Assembly (NCBI RefSeq): GCF_014235785.1
Contig: NZ_CP060137.1
Span: forward strand, 2,976,001-3,040,000
DNA from: Bacillus sp. PAMC26568
GTDB taxonomy: Bacteria; Bacillota; Bacilli; Bacillales; Bacillaceae
Direction: 5' to 3'
Length of the DNA: 64,000 nucleotides
The notes under the pieces are model-generated. The model saw nothing but the letters and a program-made list of their open reading frames with translations, ran no database searches and had not been told where the DNA came from. This document shows, in pieces, positions 1 through 7,764 of the stretch; the stretch's first letter is position 1; every line of letters starts with the position of its first letter. Both the position numbers and the translations under genes were made by a program.

Positions 1-78
1 CTCTTCCTCAAGAAGACTCGGTTCGATCGGCTTTTTATGCTGTCCGCTATCCTTGCTTTTGAGCGTTTTCTTTGTCAT
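1..78 (-). CDS. Unrecognised small lysine-rich protein, 5' part only
   Basis: Only the first 26 codons lie in the window; the gene continues past the left edge. Its ATG overlaps the TGA stop of the preceding 58-residue gene (ATGA overlap), and a GGAGG ribosome site sits nine bases upstream inside that gene, so the two are probably translationally coupled. The visible protein starts MTKKTLKSKDSGQHKKP and is hydrophilic and lysine-rich, with no signal peptide or membrane segment. I do not recognise the family. Coupling with another tiny basic gene would fit a pair of spore-core or stress peptides, but that is only a guess. Confidence 0.5.
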   Translation of the reverse strand, partial: MTKKTLKSKDSGQHKKPIEPSLLEEE

Positions 79-251
79 GAGAACGATCCTCCGGAACGCC
101 CTTTGCTTCCATTTTTACTGTTGCGGTTTGCGCCCTTTATAGGATTTTCCTGACTGTATGCAGCTTCAGCCGAGAACTCAGTATCAGGCAAACTTTCTTT
201 AGGCGTAAAATTATTCTTGATTGCTTGATCTCTTGCAGCTTTTCGTTTCAT
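75..251 (-). CDS. Unrecognised 58-residue hydrophilic protein
   Basis: The chosen start is the ATG giving MKRKAARDQ, because a GAGGGGG ribosome site lies eight bases before it; a TTG six codons upstream lies within or before that site. The protein is small, basic at the N-terminus, and ends in a Gly/Ser/Asn/Lys-rich stretch (GANRNSKNGSKGRSGG). It has no hydrophobic segment. The composition recalls minor small acid-soluble spore proteins, but I cannot assign it to a named Ssp family. Its stop overlaps the start of the next gene on the same strand, so they form a two-gene unit. Confidence 0.6.
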   Translation of the reverse strand: MKRKAARDQAIKNNFTPKESLPDTEFSAEAAYSQENPIKGANRNSKNGSKGRSGGSFS

Positions 252-339
252 AGTAAATCCCCCTCGCAAGAAAATAGTGAGCTCTACTCACTGTTCTTAG
301 TGTAAATCTTTTTCGGAATCTTATGAGAGGGAAAACGAG

Positions 340-477
340 TCAATTTCTTTCATGCTGATGCTGGTAGGCAATAAGAACGATCTCTTCACCAGTTTCTTCA
401 CGAAGCTCCTTCTCCATTTTCTTTACTTTTTCCAAGTATTCTTCCTGCAGCATTGCAACTGGAAATTGCTGATTCAT
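340..477 (-). CDS. Small conserved-looking protein, 45 aa
   Basis: This short open frame has a strong AAGGAG ribosome site nine bases before the ATG. It reads MNQQFPVAMLQEEYLEK and continues as a charged amphipathic helix (KVKKMEKELREETGEE) before a short hydrophobic strand (IVLIAYQ). The heptad-like spacing of leucine, valine and methionine suggests a small helical cytoplasmic protein, possibly a dimer. I do not recognise the family. The good ribosome site, the dense coding pattern and the lack of any competing frame make it likely real despite its size. Confidence 0.6.
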   Translation of the reverse strand: MNQQFPVAMLQEEYLEKVKKMEKELREETGEEIVLIAYQHQHERN

Positions 478-667
478 TGCGATCACTCCTTTTTTAGGCT
501 CATTTCTAAATCATTGCGCATTTAAAGAGCAGCAAACCTTTATTATCTAAGGGATTTAGTCTTTTCACGCAAACGGAAACAGCCATTTTTATTAGCATTA
601 CCGAAAATAAGTCAAACCTTTCATAAAAATACTAAAAAACGAACATACTACCTTTGAGGTGATGTCG

Positions 668-1003
668 ATGACTGAAAAAGACAGCTTTTCTTTAGAAGAA
701 ACGCTGCCTCATCAAGCAAATGCACCATCGTGGAAAGGCACAGGAATCAGTATGCAAAAACCGTTTATCAATGAACAAGGCGTTGTCATTGGCGATAGTT
801 TTTATGATTCGAAGCACTCTCCATTAAATCAGTGGAGCGATGAAGTCGATCCTGAGATTATGGCAGGTGATCAATGGGTGCACCCCACAAATGATATCGG
901 CTGGAATACAAGTGAGAACCGTGAGCTCATCGAAAGTAAGAAAAAACCAAATGGATTTCCTTTCTCCCACCCTGATAAAGATGTGAGTTATGGACAGGAT
1001 TAA
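668..1003 (+). CDS. DUF3905-like cytoplasmic protein
   Basis: The protein has 111 residues. The ATG at 668 is preferred over the upstream GTG and ATG because GAGGTGAT lies at normal distance before it. The sequence is acidic, without a signal peptide or membrane segment, and contains aromatic and proline-rich conserved-looking blocks: LPHQANAPSWKGTGI, GDSFYDSKHSPLNQWSDE and MAGDQWVHPTNDIGWNT. These blocks resemble the Bacillus family DUF3905, whose function is unknown; the assignment is from memory. It stands alone between the small minus-strand genes and a broken kinase gene. Confidence 0.65.
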   Translation: MTEKDSFSLEETLPHQANAPSWKGTGISMQKPFINEQGVVIGDSFYDSKHSPLNQWSDEVDPEIMAGDQWVHPTNDIGWNTSENRELIESKKKPNGFPFSHPDKDVSYGQD

Positions 1004-1150
1004 AGAAAAGCAGCATTTAAGAAACAGGTTCATTTGAAGGGTGTAAACACATCAACATTTCATTATAAGCAATATTGGAAATAGGTTAGCAGGAATCTGC
1101 TGCGGCAGCAGAATCTTATTAATTGACTTGCTTTTCTAATACATTAAAAG

Positions 1151-1176
1151 GGAACTCCTACTTAATTTGGAGTTCC
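1151..1176 (-). terminator. Hairpin, possible terminator
   Basis: GGAACTCC and GGAGTTCC form a perfect 8-bp stem with a 10-base loop. Read on the minus strand, the stem is followed by CTTTT, so it could terminate the broken kinase gene at 1258. The T-tract is short. Confidence 0.45.
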
Positions 1177-1257
1177 TTCAGTGTTCTTTTAAAGCACCGG
1201 ATTTTTGAGGGATCGATATTCTACTTCAAATGCCATCCGAGCAAGAACATTACACCT

Positions 1258-1605
1258 TTAGTGCTCAATAACAATTTCCCCCTCGCCTTTAGGTACTTCA
1301 AAAGCAATAAGAAAAGAAGTTAAAATATCTTCTGTTATAGGAAAAGCTGCATTTGCATCAAAACGATGGCCTCGTTGAATTAATTTTACCAATTGATTGC
1401 GTAATTTCACTACTGCATCTTCCTTGTATTGCTCATACTTTTCAGGCGGGATAGTCAATAAAATAATGACCCTTACTCGACCAAATTTCTTCGTCTATAG
1501 AAAGACGTACAAAACCTTTCTTTTCTAATTGTTGAGCGAATGCAGTCTTTCCGGAACCTGCTACACCGCACATCATGACCACTAAAGGAGTAAACCATTA
1601 CATTT
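1258..1605 (-). pseudogene. Broken P-loop kinase-like ATP-binding protein
   Basis: The minus strand first reads VVMMCGVAGSGKTAFAQQ, a Walker A motif (GVAGSGKT), and continues RLSIDEEIW...DYP. It then runs into a stop after a one-base shift near 1450-1460. The frame that continues reads PPEKYEQYKEDAVVKLRNQ and ends FDANAAFPITEDI...GEGEIVI. In intact members of this AAA/kinase-like family a central segment with conserved acidic and arginine residues lies between those two parts. Here KLIQRGH joins almost directly to RFDANAAF, so there also appears to be an internal deletion. I see no intact start with a ribosome site. This is a decayed gene. Confidence 0.75.
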
Positions 1606-1863
1606 ACGAATTATCATTTCATCTACATCAAATTTCCCCTTCACAAGTACTCACCCTTCAATATTTAATCCATATAATTTAAAACTTTGGTTATTAACTA
1701 AACTTCCGATAATTATTTCAAAATTAGAGGATTAACTCAATCTTTTATTCTAATAAAAAGGACACTTACCTTATTACAGGTAGGCTCCCGATTCGGAATA
1801 AGCATTGTCTCGTTTCTAGCATTAGCCCCTTAATTAAGGAGCAATTTATAAACAACACTTACT

Positions 1864-3612
1864 TTAACAATTTTCATATTGGTTTATATCTTCTAACAAA
1901 CGTTGGATCGATTTTTCCCAAAATTCATGTTGTGTGAGATCTAAATTAAAATGTTTTTTAATTAGCTGCTCGAGAGGCAGCATTCCAGTTTCACTTAAAA
2001 ATTCTTGGAACTTTTTTTGGAAAAGTTCATTGCCTTTAGATATTTCTAAAAGTCCAATACTTAACAAGAAACCAAAAGAGTATGGATAATTATAAAAAGG
2101 AACATCAGCTTGATAGAACTGTCCATATTTAATCCACACATATGGTTCATATTCACTTAATCCATTACCAAAAGCCTTTTCCTGACATTGTAACGAAAGC
2201 TTTTCTACCTGCTTTGCATCTAATTGTTCATTTTTTCTGTACTCATAAAAACTGTTTTCAAATAAGAAAGCTCCTCTAATTGACATTAAATAATTTAAAC
2301 TCCGTTCAATCTTCCATCCAAGAATTGCTTTTTTGATTGAAACATCTCTTGTGTCTTTAATTACATAATTAATAAATGCAGTTTCAAAAAAGATAGAAGA
2401 GGTTTCTGCCATTGTCATTTCGAAAGTTTCTTCGGAAAATCGCAATGATAGTACATCTTTCATTTGTTGGAAGTGCCAAGCATGACCTAATTCGTGTGCA
2501 AGTCTTCTTGCACTGTCTATACTATCGTCATAGCTTAATGAAATTCTTGACTCACCTTCAGCAATAAATGGAGCACAAAAACCTCCATGTGGTTTTGTTT
2601 TACGTTGTTCTACATCTACCCAATCTTTTGAAATTACATCCTTCACGTATTCGGATATTTTGCTGTCAATGTTTTCAAGTGACTTAGTTATTCCCTCGAT
2701 GGCTTGTGAGATTGTAATTTTAAGGGTTACGTCCTGAGAGGAACTCATTAATTCATGCCACGAAAGTTTTCCTTTCTCTGCTTCTTTCGCTCTGATTTTT
2801 AAATACTCAGAAAATTTATTCGAGTAGGAATCTACTGCATCCCACATAACATTAAGTGTTGTCTTAGATATACCATTTAATTTTAAAGATTCATCAAGGT
2901 AATCGACATTTTTAATCCTGTTCTCATTAAGCCTTAGTCCAGCCATCTGATTATAAATAGAAGCAAACACGTTGGCCTGTAATTCAAGAGCGTGGTTTAA
3001 TTCCTTAAATACGAGATGCCTTTTTGTTGGATCAGGGTGAGACATTGCAAAATTATCAGCGTCAGTAAAAGATAATTCATTTTCTCCATTTCCAAGTTCA
3101 ATTCTCACTTTCAAATTATTACGAAGTTGCCTATATATGTCTTCCAGACAGCTTAATGTTTCTCCGATAAAACTTGATATTTTTTTTTCTTCACTGCTCG
3201 TCCTTGCCCTATCATTCAATATCTCCGCTATAAACCTTTTTTGACTAATACTGTTGGACCATTCAACAATTTCTTTTTCACTCATATTATGCAGTGTTTC
3301 TTGCAAATCAGATATAATACACCGAACTTGGGATTTTAGCTTCGAGATGCTCGCATTTAGTGATGTTAAAAAAGAAGTTTCTATATTTTCTGTTGCCAAA
3401 CAATAATAAAACGATTCAGCTGATTCAATCTGTTTAATTATTTTTGATAGGGTTACTAAATCATTTTCTTTAAGGATTCCTAATGCGGACCTTGCCTCGA
3501 TATCTGTCAACTTTTCTTTGATATTTCTCAAATGTTTCTTTAATTTATCTAAGTCTAAGCCATACTGAAGGTTATTCAAATTCCAACGTGCTGGTGTTTT
3601 GATTGTATCCAC
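1864..3612 (-). CDS. M3 family oligoendopeptidase
   Basis: This 582-residue cytoplasmic zinc metallopeptidase probably cleaves short peptides. The catalytic motif HExxH appears as LAHELGHAWHF around residue 365-375, followed about 25 residues later by the glutamate-containing segment ETFEMTMAETSSIFFE that supplies the third zinc ligand in M3/PepF enzymes. The long helical N-terminal part fits the PepF/M3B fold, and the length is normal for the family (about 560-600). The start is GTG with an AGAGGGGG site about eight bases upstream. There is no signal peptide. It is a single gene flanked by short spacers that carry degenerate GCGCCC-type repeats. Confidence 0.9.
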   Translation of the reverse strand: MDTIKTPARWNLNNLQYGLDLDKLKKHLRNIKEKLTDIEARSALGILKENDLVTLSKIIKQIESAESFYYCLATENIETSFLTSLNASISKLKSQVRCIISDLQETLHNMSEKEIVEWSNSISQKRFIAEILNDRARTSSEEKKISSFIGETLSCLEDIYRQLRNNLKVRIELGNGENELSFTDADNFAMSHPDPTKRHLVFKELNHALELQANVFASIYNQMAGLRLNENRIKNVDYLDESLKLNGISKTTLNVMWDAVDSYSNKFSEYLKIRAKEAEKGKLSWHELMSSSQDVTLKITISQAIEGITKSLENIDSKISEYVKDVISKDWVDVEQRKTKPHGGFCAPFIAEGESRISLSYDDSIDSARRLAHELGHAWHFQQMKDVLSLRFSEETFEMTMAETSSIFFETAFINYVIKDTRDVSIKKAILGWKIERSLNYLMSIRGAFLFENSFYEYRKNEQLDAKQVEKLSLQCQEKAFGNGLSEYEPYVWIKYGQFYQADVPFYNYPYSFGFLLSIGLLEISKGNELFQKKFQEFLSETGMLPLEQLIKKHFNLDLTQHEFWEKSIQRLLEDINQYENC

Positions 3613-3810
3613 TTCCCTTGCCCCCTCTTATATATTCCATCCTTTTTTTTAATAATATCTTTGTGAGTAGAGTTCTTTTCTTGAAATCTCACACTGAATT
3701 TGTCCTCTATTGACTATTTAAAAAAATTCGTTCCTATCGAAAAACTCAATACCAATTATTTCAAAACAATGCCGTAATCTCAATCATTTATTTCACAAAA
3801 AAAGAGCATA

Positions 3811-3892
3811 TCTTGTTCCAGATAAGCCCCCGATTGCGGAAGATCATAAATACTAGGTCTTGTTGAAGTAACGCGCTCGTTTAGCTTAATAA
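3811..3892. repeat. Dispersed GCGCCC-type repeat, two tandem degenerate copies
   Basis: Two adjacent units read TTGTTCCAGATAAGCCCCCG then ATTGCGGAAGATCATAA, and TTGTTGAAGTAACGCGCTCG then TTTAGCTTAATAA. They resemble short units at 4650, 5785, 8837, 9798, 10195, 11066, 13321, 55618, 57918 and 60471. No coding potential is visible. Confidence 0.6.
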
Positions 3893-3902
3893 CCCTAGTT
3901 TA

Positions 3903-4499
3903 TCAATCAGTGTTTTGTAAAAAGTTAAGCATTTCATTGAAGGCGTTCTGGGCTGATTTTGCATTATATTTAGGAGAGTATGGGTCACTAAATCCGTGTT
4001 TTCCTTTAAATTTATGTAACTCGATATTTCTATTATCCAGATTTGAAATTAACTCATCCACGTCAAAGGAATGTTCTTCTTGCGGAAAGAATAAAATTGT
4101 GGGACTTAGTGGCACTATTTCTTTGTAATTCCTAATTCTTGAACCATAGTATCCCACTATCCCAGCGAGACAATCTTGATCACTACACAACCAAGCAACA
4201 GTTGCCCCCACACTAAATCCAACAATATATATTTTATTGTATTCATTTTTAACATCTAATAATATATCCTTTATTTTATGTGAAGATTTAGCGAACCCCA
4301 TGTTCTCCATGAAATTTCGATAGGCAATCTCTTCTTCAGAATAATCAAAAGGTTGTTCACGTTCTAGTAAGTTTGGACAGATAATATCAAAGTCATTTTC
4401 TGATAATCTTTTACAAAAACTCTCCATATATTGATTAATTCCATAAATTTCGTGAACTACAATAACCAGTTTTTCTTTCTTATTCAGTATTTGAATCAT
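3903..4499 (-). CDS. Dienelactone hydrolase family alpha/beta hydrolase
   Basis: This 198-residue cytoplasmic hydrolase starts at the ATG giving MIQILNKKEKLVIVVHEI, because GGGGGG lies just upstream; the earlier in-frame ATG has no such site. The early HEIYGINQ segment and the nucleophile elbow GFSVGATVAW (serine in place of the classic cysteine) are typical of the DLH-like family. The catalytic histidine is likely in GKHGFSDPYS near residue 170. The length is slightly short of the usual 200-240. It is probably an esterase or hydrolase of unknown substrate. It is a single gene with no linked pathway genes. Confidence 0.8.
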   Translation of the reverse strand: MIQILNKKEKLVIVVHEIYGINQYMESFCKRLSENDFDIICPNLLEREQPFDYSEEEIAYRNFMENMGFAKSSHKIKDILLDVKNEYNKIYIVGFSVGATVAWLCSDQDCLAGIVGYYGSRIRNYKEIVPLSPTILFFPQEEHSFDVDELISNLDNRNIELHKFKGKHGFSDPYSPKYNAKSAQNAFNEMLNFLQNTD

Positions 4500-4649
4500 T
4501 TTACCCCCCCAGAAATGATTACAATTCAAAACTCAATACAAATTATAACATTTCTTCTTCACACTACTGCCCCATTAGTATAAGTACATTTCTTCACAAT
4601 CATCTTATAAGAATTTAACATAAATACCCAACTATCCTTTTAGTGTTAT

Positions 4650-4712
4650 TCCACAATCTGGCCCTTTAAATAAAGATAGAGCGCAATTCCTTACTGCAGA
4701 ATCGCGCCCTAT
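4650..4712. repeat. Dispersed GCGCCC-type repeat with hairpin potential
   Basis: TTCCACAATCTGGCCCTTTAA is followed by GCGCAATTCC, then GAATCGCGCCC; GCGCAATTC and GAATCGCGC can pair imperfectly. It belongs to the same degenerate family as the copy at 3811-3892. Confidence 0.55.
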
Positions 4713-4792
4713 AACAGAAGACTCGATTTCAAGATAATCTTAAAAGACAATAATAATGACCTTCCACTATTGCCCAGTAAGTGAAAAATGGG

Positions 4793-5113
4793 TTAAACTT
4801 CTTCCTGATATATTTCTGATTTTATTGGCTTTAAATTCAAAGATATTTTAAACTCCTGAAGGTTTTCTATGTGATTTAAAAAATCATCTATATCCTCATA
4901 ATCCATTGACCATTCTGATACCTCTAAATTTCTTAACTCATCTGTTGGTTTTAAAAAAAATTCACAGTGAAGTTGTTCCATATGAGAATACTCGTCTTCT
5001 TCATAAAAAGTAAACTGACGTACAAAACCAAAATGAAATAGTTCCTCTCCAGTAAAATCATAAACACCACATTCAAATAGAATTTCTTTATCTTTTTCGG
5101 AAAATTTGATAAA
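4793..5113 (-). pseudogene. N-terminally truncated hypothetical gene
   Basis: An open frame of 106 codons runs from just after a TAA at 5114-5116 to the stop at 4793. It contains FSEKDKEILFECGVYDFTGE, then VRQFTFYEEDEYSHMEQLHC and SEWSMDYEDIDDFLNHIENL. Homogeneous coding character begins right at the upstream TAA, and there is no start codon with a ribosome site in the first 45 codons. The only ATG (4979-4981) sits in the middle of the domain. I infer that the 5' end was lost. The family is unrecognised; a small immunity-like or enzyme-accessory protein is conceivable. The breakpoint coincides with the promoter region of the divergent DinB gene. Confidence 0.5.
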
Positions 5114-5128
5114 TTAGTGGTAACTAAT
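5113..5128. promoter_or_regulatory. Inverted repeat ATTAGT-GGTA-ACTAAT, candidate operator
   Basis: This is a perfect 6+6 inverted repeat with a 4-base spacer, located 42 bases before the DinB start. Size and place fit the operator of a dimeric repressor. No regulator is encoded next to it, so the binding protein is unknown. Confidence 0.4.
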
Positions 5129-5169
5129 GAATCCTAATTTAGATAGTTACAAACAAGGAGGCTATCCTA

Positions 5170-5661
5170 ATGAGTAAAAAAGAAATCTTGCAAAATGGAG
5201 TCAAGCAAGCTTTTTACGAAGAAGAATGGTACCCACCGATATCAGAAGCGTTAAAAAATCTTACCGCTGCACAAGCATGTTGGCAACCAGAAGGAAAGGC
5301 CGGTAATACGATTTGGGAAAATGTAAACCATTTACTAACCTTTAAAGAGCGCTTACTTTCCCGCTTACAACAAGATGACACATTTGTTGCTCCACAAAAT
5401 AATGATGACACGTTTGTCCAAGGTGGAGCTAATGATGAAGATGCCTGGCAAGATACAGTGAAGCGAACGCTTCAAGTACATGATGCCTTACAATCCTCAT
5501 TAACATCCCTTCAAGAAGCAGAATTGGATCAACCAAGTCCTTCTCTACCAGTTTGGCAACAATATCTGAATATCCTTTTGCACGATGCTTATCATACAGG
5601 ACAAATTGTGCAACTTCGTAAACTACAAGGTTCATGGCCAGCTAAGCGCTCATATTTATAA
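5170..5661 (+). CDS. DinB family protein
   Basis: This 163-residue four-helix-bundle protein belongs to the DinB/YfiT superfamily, which binds a metal through three histidines. Visible candidates are the histidine in WENVNHLLTFKERLL (residue about 57) and the pair in LLHDAYHTGQIVQL near residues 138-142, at the typical positions. The length is standard. An AAGGAGG ribosome site lies before the ATG. Some members are thiol-dependent transferases and others are DNA-damage induced; the substrate here cannot be read from sequence. It is followed by a strong terminator and preceded by a palindromic candidate operator, so it is a single-gene unit. Confidence 0.88.
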   Translation: MSKKEILQNGVKQAFYEEEWYPPISEALKNLTAAQACWQPEGKAGNTIWENVNHLLTFKERLLSRLQQDDTFVAPQNNDDTFVQGGANDEDAWQDTVKRTLQVHDALQSSLTSLQEAELDQPSPSLPVWQQYLNILLHDAYHTGQIVQLRKLQGSWPAKRSYL

Positions 5662-5737
5662 ACGATGCTTAAAATTGCTTGAGTTTCGCACACAACAAAA
5701 CGATTTAAAAGCAGATCTAACTGTTACATCAAATAAA

Positions 5738-5780
5738 AGCCCAATTTCTCAGTATTAAAATTGAGAAATTGGGCTTTTTT
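5738..5780 (+). terminator. Rho-independent terminator after DinB gene
   Basis: AGCCCAATTTCTCA pairs perfectly with TGAGAAATTGGGCT (14 bp) and is followed by TTTTT. Confidence 0.92.
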
Positions 5781-5892
5781 ATTACTCCATAATAGCGCCC
5801 TTTTCTTGAATAGCTAAGATGCTTATATTAGCTAATATTGTCAAGAACTGCTGGGCTTCCTAGGCATTTTGGGAGCGCGGCGAGGTCAGTCC

Positions 5893-6135
5893 TCAAGAGC
5901 GCTCTAGCACGGTGGCGAGCATGCGGTGGACGACCTCGTGGTCACGCGGATCGTGCAGGCGGTAGTCTTCACCCGGCAGTGTGTACCACTCCTCGGCGCC
6001 GACATACGTGATGGCGAGCGTGAGGGCGCCGGCGTCATCGCAGGTGGTACGTAGTTCGAGCTCCCCGCTGATCACGCCGACCTCAGCTGTCATTACACCA
6101 TGGGTTGCGGTGAAGATTGTCGATTTCTTTTCCAT
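5893..6135 (-). CDS. Small G+C-rich-gene protein partnered with secreted nuclease
   Basis: This 80-residue, acidic, soluble protein has no signal peptide. It reads MEKKSTIFTATHGVMTAE, then VISGELELRTTCDDAG, LTLAITYVGAEEWYTLPGE and a C-terminal helix HEVVHRMLATVLERS. The first dozen codons are A+T-richer; the rest uses G/C-ending codons, unlike the surrounding genome and like actinobacterial genes. An AGGGAG site precedes the ATG. It lies 87 bases downstream of the secreted HNH nuclease on the same strand, separated by a perfect 9-bp hairpin. A cytoplasmic partner or immunity role is my inference from this arrangement; I do not recognise a named family. Confidence 0.75.
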   Translation of the reverse strand: MEKKSTIFTATHGVMTAEVGVISGELELRTTCDDAGALTLAITYVGAEEWYTLPGEDYRLHDPRDHEVVHRMLATVLERS

Positions 6136-6177
6136 ACGAGTGACTCCCTTCTGGGGTTGGATGATTACGCTGCAAGT

Positions 6178-6200
6178 ACTACCAACGGTCGGTTGGTAGT
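6178..6200. other. Perfect hairpin between nuclease and small partner gene
   Basis: ACTACCAAC and GTTGGTAGT form a 9-bp inverted repeat around GGTCG. There is no T-tract, so it is not a standard terminator. It could stabilise or process the nuclease mRNA, attenuate the downstream gene, or bind a regulator. Confidence 0.6.
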
Positions 6201-6222
6201 ATTTGCAGACGTAGTAACGGAC

Positions 6223-6855
6223 TCAGTAGGAGCAGGTGTTGAGCATGCTCTGCAGCGCGGATTTCTCCGACGACTGCAGGTGCAGGCCCCAGCTGTACTT
6301 GGTGTTGATCCACCACTTCGCGTACGCGCAGCCGGCGCCAGAACGCGGTGGCTGCCACGTCGACGGATCCTGGTCCCCCTTGGACCGGTTGACGCTGGCG
6401 GTCACTGCGATCAGTTGCGGGCCGTTGAGGTCGTTGGCAAAGTTCTGGCGCTTTTCTGTGGTCCAGCTGCTGGCGCCGGAACGCCACGCCTCGGCCAATG
6501 GGACGATGTGATCGATGTCGATTTCGGACGGCGAGTACACGGTGACGCCATCGAAGTAGCTGTACCACTTGCCGGACGTCACGGGGCAGCTCCCGCTGTA
6601 GTAGTCTGCGTCACGCTTGAGCACCACCTGTCGGGTGTCGCAGCCACCCCCTTGGCTTATCCAGTGCGGGAACTTGTCGCGCGAGTAGCCGGTCATAGAG
6701 CCTTCGGACTTCACGGTCAGCGAGTTCAGCTGGGATTGGGCGCTGGACTTGGACGGTGTTCCGGGCGGTAACGCCGAGGCCGTCGGCATGCCATATTGAA
6801 AAACAGCAAACGACAGAAACAACGCAAAAACAAACAACATCGATTTCTTCAGCAT
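6223..6855 (-). CDS. Secreted HNH nuclease (DUF1524-type), chimeric composition
   Basis: The protein has 210 residues. Residues 1-28 are a Sec signal peptide (MLKKSMLFVFALFLSFAVFQ... ending PTASA) written in A+T-rich codons. The mature part (from about LPPGTPSKSS) is written in strongly G/C-rich codons. The catalytic motif is DIDHIVPLAEAWRSGASSW near residue 117, followed by NDLNGPQLIAVTASVNRSKG and DQDPSTWQPP, the His/Asn metal-finger pattern of DUF1524 HNH endonucleases that are common as secreted proteins in actinobacteria. Cysteines in the mature chain may form disulfides. GGAGG lies eight bases before the ATG. It probably degrades extracellular nucleic acid. The neighbouring 80-residue gene shares the foreign composition. 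Confidence 0.85.
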   Translation of the reverse strand: MLKKSMLFVFALFLSFAVFQYGMPTASALPPGTPSKSSAQSQLNSLTVKSEGSMTGYSRDKFPHWISQGGGCDTRQVVLKRDADYYSGSCPVTSGKWYSYFDGVTVYSPSEIDIDHIVPLAEAWRSGASSWTTEKRQNFANDLNGPQLIAVTASVNRSKGDQDPSTWQPPRSGAGCAYAKWWINTKYSWGLHLQSSEKSALQSMLNTCSY

Positions 6856-6879
6856 TAGAAATGCCTCCTATATGTAAAT

Positions 6880-7764
6880 TTTTATTTACTAACATCTATG
6901 TTCATTTTTAGTGAATGAGATGTTAATAGTAAGATAAAGATTGCAACCAAAGCGAAATAGGGCACGGGAACGATTCATTACTTTTAGGGCCTCTTTAAAA
7001 AGCGACATAGAATTAGTGATCTGTGTCATTTTTAAGTAGTTTTCAATGAGAAAAGGCAATAAATTGAACACGCCTCTACTTGCAATGATATTACATGGAT
7101 TATTTTCTTTAAAGTTAAAAAATTGTAAATAATCTATCTATTATAAAGAAAAACATAATTGTTTCTCTTCCTCCAGCATGTCAAAAAGCCTTTCTTGATA
7201 CGATAATGATGATAGAGATCTGCTAATACTTTATATCTCATCTTAGGAAATACCTTACATTATCGTATTCCGCTCTACTGCCAGATAGTTTAATTGCATC
7301 AGTGAGTCTTACACTTTATTTTCCAGTCTAAAACTATATTTTCTTTGGGCACGTTGATCTCTGAAAATAAAATAACGGACACATATTATAGATATACAAC
7401 ATGTGTCCGCCTTAAATTACAGTCTTTTTTTTCACTTTTATTAGCTGGATATGTATTACTTCATCTTGTTATTGAATTTTAAAAGATACTTTTCCATTCA
7501 ACTCAACTCGATATTAAGTTGAATTAATAATTCGGCAGATAGTACAAACATCCTTCTTAAACTATACTGTTCAATATGTTCCACAAAAAAAGCGTTAATC
7601 CTTTTTGTGGAGTAACCGAGTTGTTCAAATATCTGTCCCTAATGTAGAAGAACTTCAGAATCCGCTTGCTCCGTTAAACTGTCGTTTAGTTGAATAAGAA
7701 AAAGGCTGCCTCAGCATCCTCCATATTGATAGTAAAGCACCTGTTAATTCAATAACAAGAGGCA
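6880..7764. other. Long A+T-rich intergenic stretch without a supported gene
   Basis: Nearly 900 bases separate the nuclease gene from the glyoxalase-family gene. Short frames here lack ribosome sites and recognisable sequence. The only structure I see is a degenerate repeat at about 7660-7760 (CTCCGTTAAACTGTCG, then TTTAGTTGAATAAG and GGCTGCCTCAGCA). Its GGCTGCCTCAGCA part recurs at about 13357-13370. Confidence 0.5.

Noticed and set aside
6100-6771. 223-codon plus-strand frame across the nuclease gene
   Set aside because: It is the antisense shadow of a G/C-rich gene. It lacks a ribosome site, and the opposite strand encodes a recognisable HNH nuclease with signal peptide.
6889-7071. 60-codon minus-strand frame upstream of the nuclease
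   Set aside because: No ribosome site, no recognisable sequence, and it overlaps the presumed nuclease promoter.
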